From contig JAUIHE010000007.1 in assembly GCA_030432195.1 (NCBI GenBank), forward strand, positions 1 to 41,969: a DNA stretch of 41,969 nucleotides. Direction: 5' to 3'. Each line of letters starts with the position of its first letter. The stretch's first letter is position 1. Under the pieces are notes generated by a model, which was not told the DNA's origin, ran no database searches, and worked only from the letters and a program-made list of their open reading frames with translations. A program made the translations under genes and the position numbers. This DNA comes from Alphaproteobacteria bacterium (GTDB lineage Bacteria > Pseudomonadota > Alphaproteobacteria > UBA7985 > JAUIBT01). Shown piece after piece: positions 34,577 to 41,969 of the stretch.

Positions 34577-37375
34577 TCACTCGGCTGCAATTGTCGGCGC
34601 ATCTCCGTCCAGCTTGCGCACCCTAGCCGCACAGAACTTGAACTCGGGGATCTTGCCGAAGGGGTCAAGAACCGGGTTGGTCAGAAGGTTGGCTGAGGCT
34701 TCAGCATAACAGAATGGAATGAAGACCATGCCTTCGGGAACATCGCGATCGGCGCGCGCGCGAATGTCCACCTGCCCGCGGCGGGTAGAGACCTGCACCA
34801 TGCTGCCCGCCTCGATGCCCTGCTCGCGCAAGTATCGCGGGTGCATAAAGGCGACGGCTTCGGGCTCAATTGTATCCAAGACCCGCGCGCGGCGCGTCAT
34901 GGAACCGGTGTGCCAATGCTCCAAGATCCGGCCCGTTGACAGAACCATAGGAAAGTCGGCATCGGGCAATTCGTCCGGCGGCACCAGGCCTGTAGGCACC
35001 AGCTTGCCCTTGCCGCTGGCCGTCGGGAAAGCGTCCGAGAAGATGATATCCTTACCGGGTTGGTCAGGCGCTTCGCAGGGATAGGTGACCGCAGAATCGC
35101 GCTCCAAACGCTCCCAGGTGATGTTATCCAAGGATTTCATGACCTGAGCCATTTCGCCGAACACCTCACCGGCACCGGCGTAGTGCCAATTGAGCCCCAA
35201 CTCGCGCGCCAAAAGTTGAATGATTTCCAAATCTTGCTTGGCTTCACCTGGCATCGGCACGACCGGGCGCGCGATCTGCACCTGACGATTGGTATTGGTG
35301 AACGAGCCCGACTTCTCGTGATAGGCCGATGCGGGCAGAATAACGTCGGCAAAATAGGCGGTTTCAGTCATGAAAATATCTTGCACGACCAACATGTCCA
35401 AATTGGCCAGACCCGCGCGCGCGTGGCGTTGGTCAGGGTCAGACATGGCCGGGTTTTCCCCCATAACGTACATGCCCTTGACCTCGCCTTCATAGGCCTT
35501 GTCGATGATCTCAACCACTGTCAAACCTTTAACAGGGTCCAAATCAGCGCCCCAGAAGTCCTCAAACCGGTTTTGGATGTCTGCGTTCATGACCGACTGA
35601 TAATCCGGGTAGAACATGGGGATCAGGCCCGCGTCCGACGCGCCCTGTACGTTGTTTTGGCCGCGCAGAGGGTGCAGGCCGCTGCCGGGGCGTCCAGTCT
35701 GGCCGGTCAACAATGCTAAATGGATGAGGCAACGCGCATTGTCGGTTCCGTGGACGTGCTGGGAAACGCCCATACCCCAGAAAATGATTGAAGCCTTGGA
35801 CTTGGCATAGACACGCGCCACCTGGCGCAGGGTATCCGCGTCGATCCCACACAAAGGCGCCATGGCCTCAGGGGTGAAATCCTTGACCGCTTCGCGAATG
35901 TCTTCAATGCCATCGGTCATGCGTGCGACGTAATCATGATCGATCAGATCTTCTGCCAAGATGGTGTGAATCATGGCGTTGAGCATGGGTACATCTTGCC
36001 CAGACTTAAATTGCAGGTGCTTCCAAGCATGGCGGGTCAAACCTTGCTTGCGTGGGTCCATGACCACCAGCTTTGCGCCTCGCTTAGCGGCCTGCTTGAT
36101 GTAGGTCGCAGCAACCGGATGGTTCACTGTGGGGTTCGAACCGATTACGATGATACACTCAGAGTCCAGCGCGGCGGTAAAGGGCGCTGTCACGGCGCCG
36201 GTCCCGATGCCCTCGATCAGCGCGGCAACCGAAGAAGCGTGACACAAGCGGGTACAGTGATCGACGTAGTTGGAGCCGAAGCCCAAACGCACCAACTTCT
36301 GGAACAAATAGGCTTCTTCGTTGGAACCCTTTGCTGAACCGAAGCCTGCAAGCGCTTTTGGCCCATGGGCTTCTTTGATCCCGCGCAGCCCCTGACCTGC
36401 CAGCGTTAGCGCCTCTTCCCAGCTCGCTTCACGGAAATGGGTGAAGGGGTTGGATGGATCGATCTCCATCGAGCTTGACTTGGGGGCATCCTGGCGACGA
36501 ATCAAAGGCTTGGTTAAGCGCGATGGGTGCTTGATATAATCAAAGCCAAAGCGCCCCTTAATGCACAAGCGGTTTTCGTTTGCTGGGCCGTCGTGGCCGT
36601 CGGCATATAAGATTTGGTCGTCCTTAACCTTGTAATCGACCTGGCAGCCGACGCCGCAATAGGGGCAGCCTGACTGCACGGTTTTATCTTCATAAGCCGT
36701 GCGCACACCGTCGCTATCCAAAAGGCGCGCTTCCATCAACGCGCCGGTTGGGCAGGCTTGCACACATTCACCACAGCCGACACAGGTTGACTGCCCCATG
36801 GCGTCGTCGAAATCGAATACGATCTTGGCGCCTGAGCCGCGGAAGGCCATGCCGATGACATCGTTGACCTGCACTTCGCGGCACGCGCGCACGCACAGAC
36901 CACAATTGATGCAAGCATCCAGGTTGACCGCGATCGCCGCGTGCGAAGTGTCGGCCGCAGGTAAAGCGCCGCCCGCCTCTTGCCGGGTCGGAAAGCGGCT
37001 GTCGGCAACGCCCATGCGATCGGCCCATTCCCAGAATTTTGAACGGTCGTCGTGTGCAACGGGCTTGGCGGGCTGATCGGCCATGAGCAGCTCAAACACC
37101 ATCTCGCGCGATTTCTTGGCGCGATCGGAAGCCGATTTGACCACCATACCCTCAGCAGGCTTGCGTGAACACGAAGGAGCAAGCACGCGCTCGCCCTCAA
37201 TTTCGACCATGCAAGCGCGGCAGTTGCCGTCGGAGCGATAGCCGGGCTCTGGCGTATAGCAAAGGTGGGGGATTTCAACGCCCTGCCGCTGGGCGACTTG
37301 CCAAATGGTCTCGCCCGGGGCAGCCGTAACCGACTGGCCGTCCAACGTGAAGCTAATGGATTTTGTCTCACTCAT
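34577..37375 (-). CDS. fdhA: formate dehydrogenase alpha subunit (Mo/W-bis-MGD, Cys form)
   Basis: ATG 37375, after an AGAGGCAGAGG-like ribosome region, gives 932 residues. N-terminal [2Fe-2S] domain: C39, C52, C55, C69. Two [4Fe-4S] sites: C155, C158, C161, C165 and C198, C201, C204, C208. Molybdopterin [4Fe-4S]: C237, C240, C244, C271. The metal ligand is C378 in VDHCTRLCHASSV, not selenocysteine. A C-terminal dinucleotide-binding domain follows (LSTGRILEHWHTG). The protein oxidises formate to CO2. There are no adjacent beta/gamma NAD-reducing subunits (fdsB, fdsG) and no Tat leader, so its electron acceptor is unclear. The folD-like gene follows 45 bases downstream. This pairing is consistent with oxidation of tetrahydrofolate-bound C1 to CO2. 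Confidence 0.92.
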   Translation of the reverse strand: MSETKSISFTLDGQSVTAAPGETIWQVAQRQGVEIPHLCYTPEPGYRSDGNCRACMVEIEGERVLAPSCSRKPAEGMVVKSASDRAKKSREMVFELLMADQPAKPVAHDDRSKFWEWADRMGVADSRFPTRQEAGGALPAADTSHAAIAVNLDACINCGLCVRACREVQVNDVIGMAFRGSGAKIVFDFDDAMGQSTCVGCGECVQACPTGALMEARLLDSDGVRTAYEDKTVQSGCPYCGVGCQVDYKVKDDQILYADGHDGPANENRLCIKGRFGFDYIKHPSRLTKPLIRRQDAPKSSSMEIDPSNPFTHFREASWEEALTLAGQGLRGIKEAHGPKALAGFGSAKGSNEEAYLFQKLVRLGFGSNYVDHCTRLCHASSVAALIEGIGTGAVTAPFTAALDSECIIVIGSNPTVNHPVAATYIKQAAKRGAKLVVMDPRKQGLTRHAWKHLQFKSGQDVPMLNAMIHTILAEDLIDHDYVARMTDGIEDIREAVKDFTPEAMAPLCGIDADTLRQVARVYAKSKASIIFWGMGVSQHVHGTDNARCLIHLALLTGQTGRPGSGLHPLRGQNNVQGASDAGLIPMFYPDYQSVMNADIQNRFEDFWGADLDPVKGLTVVEIIDKAYEGEVKGMYVMGENPAMSDPDQRHARAGLANLDMLVVQDIFMTETAYFADVILPASAYHEKSGSFTNTNRQVQIARPVVPMPGEAKQDLEIIQLLARELGLNWHYAGAGEVFGEMAQVMKSLDNITWERLERDSAVTYPCEAPDQPGKDIIFSDAFPTASGKGKLVPTGLVPPDELPDADFPMVLSTGRILEHWHTGSMTRRARVLDTIEPEAVAFMHPRYLREQGIEAGSMVQVSTRRGQVDIRARADRDVPEGMVFIPFCYAEASANLLTNPVLDPFGKIPEFKFCAARVRKLDGDAPTIAAE

Positions 37376-37779
37376 GCCTCTGCCCTCTTTTGCTTGGCGT
37401 TCCCGGCGCCATTGGCTGCGTTTGATTGCCGCCACTATAACCGCAGGGCTCCTGTATAGCCAAGTCGCGCCAACCACCATGGCTTTTTAGCGGCATGCAT
37501 GGCCTCTTTCGAGACACAAGCGCGCCTGCCTTGCAATCTTAGCGATTGCACTTACCCCCAATCAGCGGCGCGCGCGTCCCGTCGAAACGACGACAGGCGC
37601 AGAACGATGTGCCGCATTCACGGAAAATTGTTCTTTTCCTTGAGGCAATTGCCTTTTGGAGGCACTCGGCGCTGGACCCTGGTTCGACAAACTGCCAGCA
37701 TGCCTTGGTGGCCAGTCAGCAGGCGCAACTTGCGAATTCTTGATGCTGACGGCACCGTAGGCTCAAGGGGAACGCCATC
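37376..37779. other. 404-base divergent intergenic region
   Basis: It separates the leftward formate dehydrogenase gene from the rightward unknown gene and should contain both promoters. The only structured element seen is the palindrome at 37643-37654. Open frames in it lack ribosome sites and family marks. Confidence 0.5.
37643..37654. promoter_or_regulatory. 12-bp perfect palindrome AGGCAATTGCCT
   Basis: A gapless 12-base palindrome followed by TTTT, 126 bases before the ATG of the unknown gene. It could be an operator site; chance occurrence cannot be excluded. Confidence 0.3.
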
Positions 37780-38628
37780 ATGGAAGAACGTTTTTACATG
37801 ACAGAGGCGCACATCCGGGCTCTGGAGCACCTGGTTTTTATCCATTGCGCTGCTGAGCCGGAACAGAACCTTGCGGCCTGCCTCCTGAGCGACCCTTTGA
37901 CTATTTTTGAAGGTGAAAGCCCTGGCCCGACGGTGGCGCGCTGGATGGAACTAGAGCCGCCGTATGATCAACACACAAGGCGGCAGGTCGTTGACTTTTA
38001 CCGCGCGCTGCCCCAGGCGCTAACCATCGCGCTGCAACAAGCCGTATGCCCCGCCAAGCCACAAAAACTCAAAGCCCGTGGCTCCCTGGCCATGTTGCTG
38101 GGGTATGGAGGCAGCGACTGCGGACCCGACTGCGGGTTGCCGCAACTGGATACCGAAGCAACCGCAATCGCGCTCGCCTTGGCCAACGATCCGCAAGTGC
38201 GCCTGCCTAGCTTGGCGCCGCTCATTCGGGGGATAAAAAATCCCAGCTATCATTTCATGGCGACCCAAAGCCATTTGGGCTTCCTGCAAACGCTTAAATT
38301 TGGCTGGAGCTGGTTTGCAGAAGACGAACACCCCCAGGGCGACGACGGAATGACGAGCGATTTTGAAGATATTTTCTTTGCCGAAGCGCGAGACATAACG
38401 CTGATAGAATACCTGTCGTGTATTCCTGCGATATCTGCCGAACTGCCCCAGGCCGCCAATCAGGAGCCAGGTCAGCAGCGCCTGTTGGGCGAATTGGAAC
38501 CAGCCCTGAGCTATTTTTTGGGCAAGCCGCGCCTGGAAGCGGGCGTCTACATGCGCGACCAACAGACGCGCGGGTTTTGGCGCCCCATGGCCAGTTTTTC
38601 GCAGATCGCCCAAATGGCCCTGGCCTAG
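37780..38628 (+). CDS. hypothetical protein, 282 residues, no recognised family
   Basis: The ATG at 37780 follows an AAGGGGA ribosome site at suitable spacing; a second ATG six codons later is possible. There is no signal peptide or transmembrane segment. Visible features are an acidic, Leu-rich helical character, a GYGGSDCGPDCGLP segment at about residues 107-120 with two cysteines, a LGFLQTLKFGWSWFAEDEH block near 170, and an FEDIFFAEARDITLIEYLS block near 200. I do not recognise it. Its good ribosome site, codon usage like its neighbours and 849-base length make it a real gene. It stands alone between a divergent formate dehydrogenase and a convergent CsaA-like gene. Confidence 0.75.
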   Translation: MEERFYMTEAHIRALEHLVFIHCAAEPEQNLAACLLSDPLTIFEGESPGPTVARWMELEPPYDQHTRRQVVDFYRALPQALTIALQQAVCPAKPQKLKARGSLAMLLGYGGSDCGPDCGLPQLDTEATAIALALANDPQVRLPSLAPLIRGIKNPSYHFMATQSHLGFLQTLKFGWSWFAEDEHPQGDDGMTSDFEDIFFAEARDITLIEYLSCIPAISAELPQAANQEPGQQRLLGELEPALSYFLGKPRLEAGVYMRDQQTRGFWRPMASFSQIAQMALA

Positions 38629-38648
38629 GCCTGCTTCAGTCGATTTTG

Positions 38649-38990
38649 CTAGTGGAGTTGCGCACCGTTGGGCACCGCCTCATGCGGATGGACAAGGTGA
38701 ATAGCGCCGTTTGTATCGCTGAACCCCACCACCAAAACCTCGGACATGAACTTTCCAATTTGCTTGGGTGGAAAATTGACCACGCCCGCAACACGCAGGC
38801 CGATCAAGCTTTCTGGGCTGTAATGGTCGGTTACTTGGGCAGAGGTCTGCTTGACGCCGATTTCTTCACCAAAATCAATCCACATCTTAATAGCTGGCTT
38901 ACGCGCCTCGGGATAGGGCTGAGCATCGACCACGGTACCCGCACGCAGATCAACCTTTAAGAAATCTGAAAAATCAATGTAATCAGGCAT
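38649..38990 (-). CDS. csaA: tRNA-binding / CsaA-like export chaperone
   Basis: A 113-residue protein made of a single EMAP-II/Trbp111-type OB fold. FLKVDLRAGTVVDAQPYPEARKP-like start, IDFGEEIGVKQTSAQVTDHY, and NFPPKQIGKFMSEVLVVGF match CsaA proteins, which bind tRNA or unfolded preproteins as homodimers. Length is typical. It lies downstream of the tetR gene on the same strand with a 129-base gap. Confidence 0.9.
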   Translation of the reverse strand: MPDYIDFSDFLKVDLRAGTVVDAQPYPEARKPAIKMWIDFGEEIGVKQTSAQVTDHYSPESLIGLRVAGVVNFPPKQIGKFMSEVLVVGFSDTNGAIHLVHPHEAVPNGAQLH

Positions 38991-39119
38991 CTGTCACTCT
39001 TCTTGGTAGATCGGTGGGTTTGAATATTTAGCTTCTGAATGGCCACAAGTTCAATTCGGCAATCCCATCTGCAACAATTGGCTATGGCTTGCCGCGCCCC
39101 TTGTCTCTGCGGCGGGGGT

Positions 39120-39776
39120 CTAGGGCGTAGCCGGTTCAGCGGCCCCATCGTCGTCAGCGCTTGGCCGTGGCCGGTTGGGCCATTTGGGCCAACGTATGCC
39201 TTGCGGGCCTTTGTCGAGCCAAGACGCCGCCCGCTCGGCCCGCTTCAAACTCTCATCAACAACCTTCATTGTCGGCCCAAGATCTTCACTCTCGTCCTTT
39301 ATCCAAGCTCGCAGACAGCGCAAATAGAGCGCGGTCAACGCCTTGGAGCGCAAGTGCCCCGTCAGACCATCGCTGCCCTGCCCGGCTGCTTCAAGTGCCA
39401 AGGCCATAGAGCGTTCAAGACGCAAGGCGGTGCGCAGTCCGTCGACCGGCGCGCGTTGCTGTTCTTCAAACATGCGCGCAACCGCCGACTTGTAATCGCT
39501 CAAAGCGTCAAATCGTGCCATCAGCAGGTCAAACAAATGCTCGCGCACCGGCGTTTCAGGATCAAAGACCTCCGCCTCCGTCAGCATCGCCGCATCAATG
39601 CGATCGGCAAAAGCTGACATCACGGCATCCATATCGCGTGCGACCGCGTAGACATCGCGATAGACTAGGCCCGCCGCCTGCAAGACATCGGTATAGCTGG
39701 TATTCGCCCAGCCTTGTTCCGCGATGCGGCCCATGGCGACATCAATCAATTGGTCCAAAGTTTCTGCGTTGTTCAT
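39120..39776 (-). CDS. TetR/AcrR family transcriptional regulator
   Basis: A 218-residue protein. The N-terminal helix-turn-helix region is LIDVAMGRIAEQGWANTSY followed by TDVLQAAGLVYRDVYAVARD (residues ~10-48), which fits the TetR DNA-binding domain, although the recognition helix lacks the usual Ser-x-Gly-x-x-Tyr. The C-terminal effector domain is helical and ends in a Pro/Asp/Ala-rich tail. The ligand is unknown. Repeated words and a near-palindrome lie just upstream (39836-39858), suggesting self-regulation. The AMP-binding enzyme gene lies upstream on the same strand. Confidence 0.78.
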   Translation of the reverse strand: MNNAETLDQLIDVAMGRIAEQGWANTSYTDVLQAAGLVYRDVYAVARDMDAVMSAFADRIDAAMLTEAEVFDPETPVREHLFDLLMARFDALSDYKSAVARMFEEQQRAPVDGLRTALRLERSMALALEAAGQGSDGLTGHLRSKALTALYLRCLRAWIKDESEDLGPTMKVVDESLKRAERAASWLDKGPQGIRWPKWPNRPRPSADDDGAAEPATP

Positions 39777-39813
39777 GGCGCGGCCTTTTCCCCTTCAGGT
39801 TGGAGCGTGGGCA

Positions 39814-39833
39814 AGCCTGCCACAGCCTGCCAC
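39814..39833. repeat. 10-bp perfect tandem repeat x2 upstream of tetR
   Basis: AGCCTGCCAC occurs twice head to tail, 38 bases before the tetR ATG on its 5' side. It may be a slippage product or part of the control region. Confidence 0.7.
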
Positions 39834-39835
39834 CC

Positions 39836-39858
39836 ATGTCCTATAGACATGTCCTATA
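39836..39858. promoter_or_regulatory. direct repeats with internal palindrome upstream of tetR (candidate operator)
   Basis: ATGTCCTATA occurs at 39836-39845 and 39849-39858, a 13-base period. The junction forms the palindrome GACATGTC (39846-39853) within a longer imperfect dyad. It lies about 60-80 bases upstream of the tetR ATG, a usual place for a TetR operator. Binding is inferred from position only. Confidence 0.4.
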
Positions 39859-39917
39859 AAATGGCAGCCAACGCCAACATTGCAAGCCACTGCCCGGGTT
39901 TCGGGCTGCGGCCTTTC

Positions 39918-41543
39918 CTATCGCGAGCGACGTCGCGTGCTGGTCGTGATGAGCGGTCGTAGGGCCTTGGCCAGGGCCACAGCTGCATAGCGTTGCGGTT
40001 TGCCCATGTCAGAGCGGGGCAGATTGCTCACGGCATAAACCAACAGCGGCGGTATGGGCAGCTCCGAAGCCGCCGCAACGGCCTGCACCAGGTCTTGCGC
40101 GGCCTTTGGAACCACACTTGGGGCAACATCTGCGGCAAAATCCGGTCCCAAGTCCAACACAAGGCAAAGCGCATCGACCCCAACATTGTCCGGTAAAACA
40201 ATCGCATAGCCGTCACGAATACTGCCAAAGGCCGCGATGAAGTCATCATAGGCGGTAAGATCAACCGTCACCCCGCCGATATTGACGGTCTCATTGGCGC
40301 GCCCCTCCAGATAAAGATAGCCATCATTGGAGAAATGCCCGGCATCGCTGGACACAAACCAACCGTCTTGCAGCTTGCGCGCTTCCAGCTCTGGATCAAG
40401 GTAGATGCCGACGCCTGGCGCCGACTTCATACGGATCCGCCCTTTGGTGCCCGCGGGCAGCGGCGTTCCCGCCTCATCCGCTATTTCCAGCTCAAGCCCC
40501 GGCCGCACCACCGCTAGACGCCCGTCATAGCTGCGGTCTTCGGCTTGCGTCCAAAGGGCGATGTCGCCGATCTCGGTCGCGCCATAGAAGATTAAGATGT
40601 GCTTGAAGCGGCGGCGCATGTTTTCCAGCAATTTGGCGCTAGGCTTGCCGCCGCCGACCTGAGCTTGCAAAAAGCGAGCTTGCGATTTGGTTTTGTCCAT
40701 CAGAGCAAGAAACTTCGAGAACTGCGACGGCGAACCAACGATCTGATTGATTGCGATTCTTTCCAATATTCGTCGATTAACCGCGGTCAGATTGACACCG
40801 CCCGCCAGCAGCGTACGGATCATCGTCTTAGCGCCGTGACCCGATTGCGGGCGAAAGAGGCAGAGGCAGATCGGCGGCTTGCCCCCTAGAACATCGGGAT
40901 AGTCATAGGAGACCCGCGCCCAGTCATCCTTCGCCGTCATCGCGATCGCTTTGGGCTTTCCGGTTGTGCCCGAAGAAAAGGTAATGCGCGCCAATTGTTC
41001 GGGGTCAGAAAAACCGTCGAAGTCCTCAGCTTTCGCGCCTTCGTAGTCCTGGGGCCTGAAGTCCTGCATAAAGACGGTCTTCAGGCTCCAAGTCGGGGCC
41101 TCACGATCGTCCTGCCGTTTGAGCAAAGCGTGGGTTACCCGCCCTTCGATCAAGCGCATGCGGGCGACAGGCCCCCCGGTCCAGGTCGCGCCAAGAAGGG
41201 CGCAAGCGCACAAGGCCAGAATGTGGGCGGTATGATCGTCAACTTGAATGGCAACGCAGGAACCCTGCTTCACGCCCTGATGCTTTAGAAACAACGCAAA
41301 TTTAAGTATGTAGCTCGCTAGCCCTCGATAGCTAAGGCTACTGCCCTTGGCATCAACGTAGGCGATGCGATCTTGATACTTCTGGCATGCCCTCAACACG
41401 CCAAAACCGATATTGAAGTCGTTCTGCAAATGCGGGCCTCGTGTGATTGGGGCGGCAACGCCACTTACGATGACAAATGCGGCCGTTATTGGCTGCCAAC
41501 AAAGACTGCCCAAAAAGACTGACAGCTTTGCATCCCATTGCAA
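39918..41543 (-). CDS. class I adenylate-forming enzyme (AMP-binding family ligase)
   Basis: A protein of up to 541 residues that activates a carboxylate as an acyl-adenylate. The A3 P-loop is ITFSSGTTGKPKAIAMT, the A5 region is IFYGATEIGD, A7 is WFVSSDAGHFSNDGYLYLEGR, A8 is NETVNIGGVTVD, and the A10 lysine lies in LPRSDMGKPQR, so all core residues are present. The start is uncertain: the frame begins at TTG 41543, and the first ~38 residues are hydrophobic and not family-like. A TTG at 41429 (QNDFNIGFGVLRAC) with a CGAGG ribosome site gives a more usual N-terminus. Substrate is unknown. It lies between the tetR gene and a disrupted outer-membrane barrel gene. Confidence 0.85.
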   Translation of the reverse strand: MQWDAKLSVFLGSLCWQPITAAFVIVSGVAAPITRGPHLQNDFNIGFGVLRACQKYQDRIAYVDAKGSSLSYRGLASYILKFALFLKHQGVKQGSCVAIQVDDHTAHILALCACALLGATWTGGPVARMRLIEGRVTHALLKRQDDREAPTWSLKTVFMQDFRPQDYEGAKAEDFDGFSDPEQLARITFSSGTTGKPKAIAMTAKDDWARVSYDYPDVLGGKPPICLCLFRPQSGHGAKTMIRTLLAGGVNLTAVNRRILERIAINQIVGSPSQFSKFLALMDKTKSQARFLQAQVGGGKPSAKLLENMRRRFKHILIFYGATEIGDIALWTQAEDRSYDGRLAVVRPGLELEIADEAGTPLPAGTKGRIRMKSAPGVGIYLDPELEARKLQDGWFVSSDAGHFSNDGYLYLEGRANETVNIGGVTVDLTAYDDFIAAFGSIRDGYAIVLPDNVGVDALCLVLDLGPDFAADVAPSVVPKAAQDLVQAVAAASELPIPPLLVYAVSNLPRSDMGKPQRYAAVALAKALRPLITTSTRRRSR

Positions 41544-41651
41544 GCGTGCTGGCTTAGGTCGATCACCATTTTTTCCCGCGGCATAGCAACCAACAAGAAA
41601 AGGAAAGCAAACCGCCTCCTCTTTTGACTTTCGCTGGCAGCAGATCTTCGC

Positions 41652-41858
41652 CTAGAAAGCCACCTTAACCGACGCGCCTGCAACCCAGGTGCGGCTCTCA
41701 TAATCGCCGAGGTCAAGACCACGCCCGCTCACGCCGCCGACACGGGGAAACCCGAAGCCTGGATCCAACAAGCCACCCGGCTTAGACGCCGACCAGTTGT
41801 CCGCCGAATCGCTATCCAGATTGGCCACGCCGATATTGATTGTCAGGCCATCAGCTAG
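41652..41858 (-). pseudogene. C-terminal remnant of an outer-membrane beta-barrel (TonB-receptor-like) gene cut by an IS
   Basis: The last 68 codons of a minus-strand gene end at a TAG (41654-41652). The residues LTINIGVANLDSDSAD and YESRTWVAGASVKVAF show the alternating pattern and the terminal Phe required for barrel assembly, and the spacing resembles the end of TonB-dependent receptors; the family is not certain. The frame meets the left end of an IS5-type element exactly at CTAG (41855-41858), so the 5' part of the gene is separated from it. By frame alone the reading continues through the IS end to the window edge, giving an artificial fusion. Confidence 0.6.
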
Positions 41859-41969
41859 GGTCCGTGGACATTCAGGATTCCCAAGCGGGCTGAAGTCTGA
41901 TTCAAGGTTCCAAAATGGAGGCTTGAATGAACGAAGATCGGTTTGTGTTGACAGATGAGGTCTGGGCGT
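41859..41969 (+). mobile_element. left end of an IS5-family insertion sequence (continues beyond window)
   Basis: The element seems to start with GGTCCGTGGACATTCAGG just after a CTAG tetranucleotide (41855-41858), which suits the YTAR target of IS5-group elements. A GGAGG ribosome site and a transposase start follow within 70 bases. The right end, second CTAG copy and inverted repeat lie outside the window. Confidence 0.75.
41927..41969 (+). CDS. IS5-family transposase, N-terminal fragment (truncated by window edge)
   Basis: The ATG at 41927 follows GGAGG at six-base spacing. The 14 visible residues, MNEDRFVLTDEVWA, match the conserved start of IS5-family transposases in alphaproteobacteria (the F-x-L-T-D-x-x-W motif). 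The rest of the protein, including its DDE catalytic residues, is outside the window. Confidence 0.8.
   Translation, partial: MNEDRFVLTDEVWA

Noticed and set aside
35060-35719. 219-codon plus-strand frame inside the formate dehydrogenase gene
   Set aside because: It is antisense to conserved molybdopterin-domain codons and shows no motif; a shadow frame.
34577-37375. Selenocysteine (TGA) at the formate dehydrogenase metal site
   Set aside because: The position is an ordinary Cys codon (C378 in CTRLCHASS), and no in-frame TGA is present.

Overview
The window looks like chromosomal DNA of a GC-rich alphaproteobacterium. The support is gene order and family make-up: tlpA divergent from argH, followed by an LptM-type lipoprotein and lysA; a yicC-gmk pair; a ccmCDEFGHI run; a ycjX-ycjF pair; a glutaryl-CoA dehydrogenase; and a pyrrolysine-free MttB-type methyltransferase. 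No rRNA, tRNA, CRISPR array or prophage was seen. The only clear mobile DNA is the left end of an IS5-family element at the right edge.

Layout. 1-2702 (minus strand): a truncated DUF1223 thioredoxin-like protein, ThpR RNA phosphodiesterase with an NAD-dependent beta-hydroxyacid-type dehydrogenase, and a small secreted Tyr/His-rich protein. 2902-6414 (plus): MttB-like methyltransferase, FAD amine oxidoreductase and GNAT acetyltransferase. 6445-8836: SDR (minus), then yicC-gmk (plus). 8837-9500: an intergenic area with a nested tandem repeat, a strong terminator, a 33-codon membrane peptide gene and a 10-bp-arm inverted repeat. 9505-11464: msrP (without msrQ) and gluQRS. 11478-14178 (minus): a 2OG-Fe(II) oxygenase followed by a GMC oxidoreductase. 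14345-18935: glutaryl-CoA dehydrogenase, a kynurenine-formamidase-like hydrolase, an SMP-30 protein and a second FAD oxidoreductase. 19189-23645: two thioredoxin-fold proteins divergent from argH-lptM-lysA. 23684-29927 (minus): ccmCDEFGHI followed by a UPF0260 (YcgN) gene. 30462-33334: ycjX-ycjF. 33410-37375 (minus): formate dehydrogenase, an unusual folD and a small DUF2007-like gene. 37780-41543: an unknown protein, a CsaA-like protein, a TetR regulator and an adenylate-forming enzyme. 41652-41969: the C-terminus of an outer-membrane barrel cut by the IS5-type element.

How the genes may work together (inference). Several loci suit oxidation of methylated amines and carbon from osmolytes or amino acids: the MttB-like protein and two DAO-type flavoproteins at one end, and FolD plus a stand-alone formate dehydrogenase at the other. 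The FolD is notable because the catalytic Lys of the family is Gln (residue 56) and the active-site Asp is Glu (residue 123), while Tyr52 and Gln100 are kept. It may therefore be a specialised dehydrogenase rather than the usual bifunctional enzyme. The Ccm operon and the TlpA pair serve cytochrome c and oxidase assembly.

The window also holds an unusual number of perfect short tandem duplications (10, 14/28, 15, 18 and 21 bp), mostly between genes. All alignments here were made by eye, without database searches.
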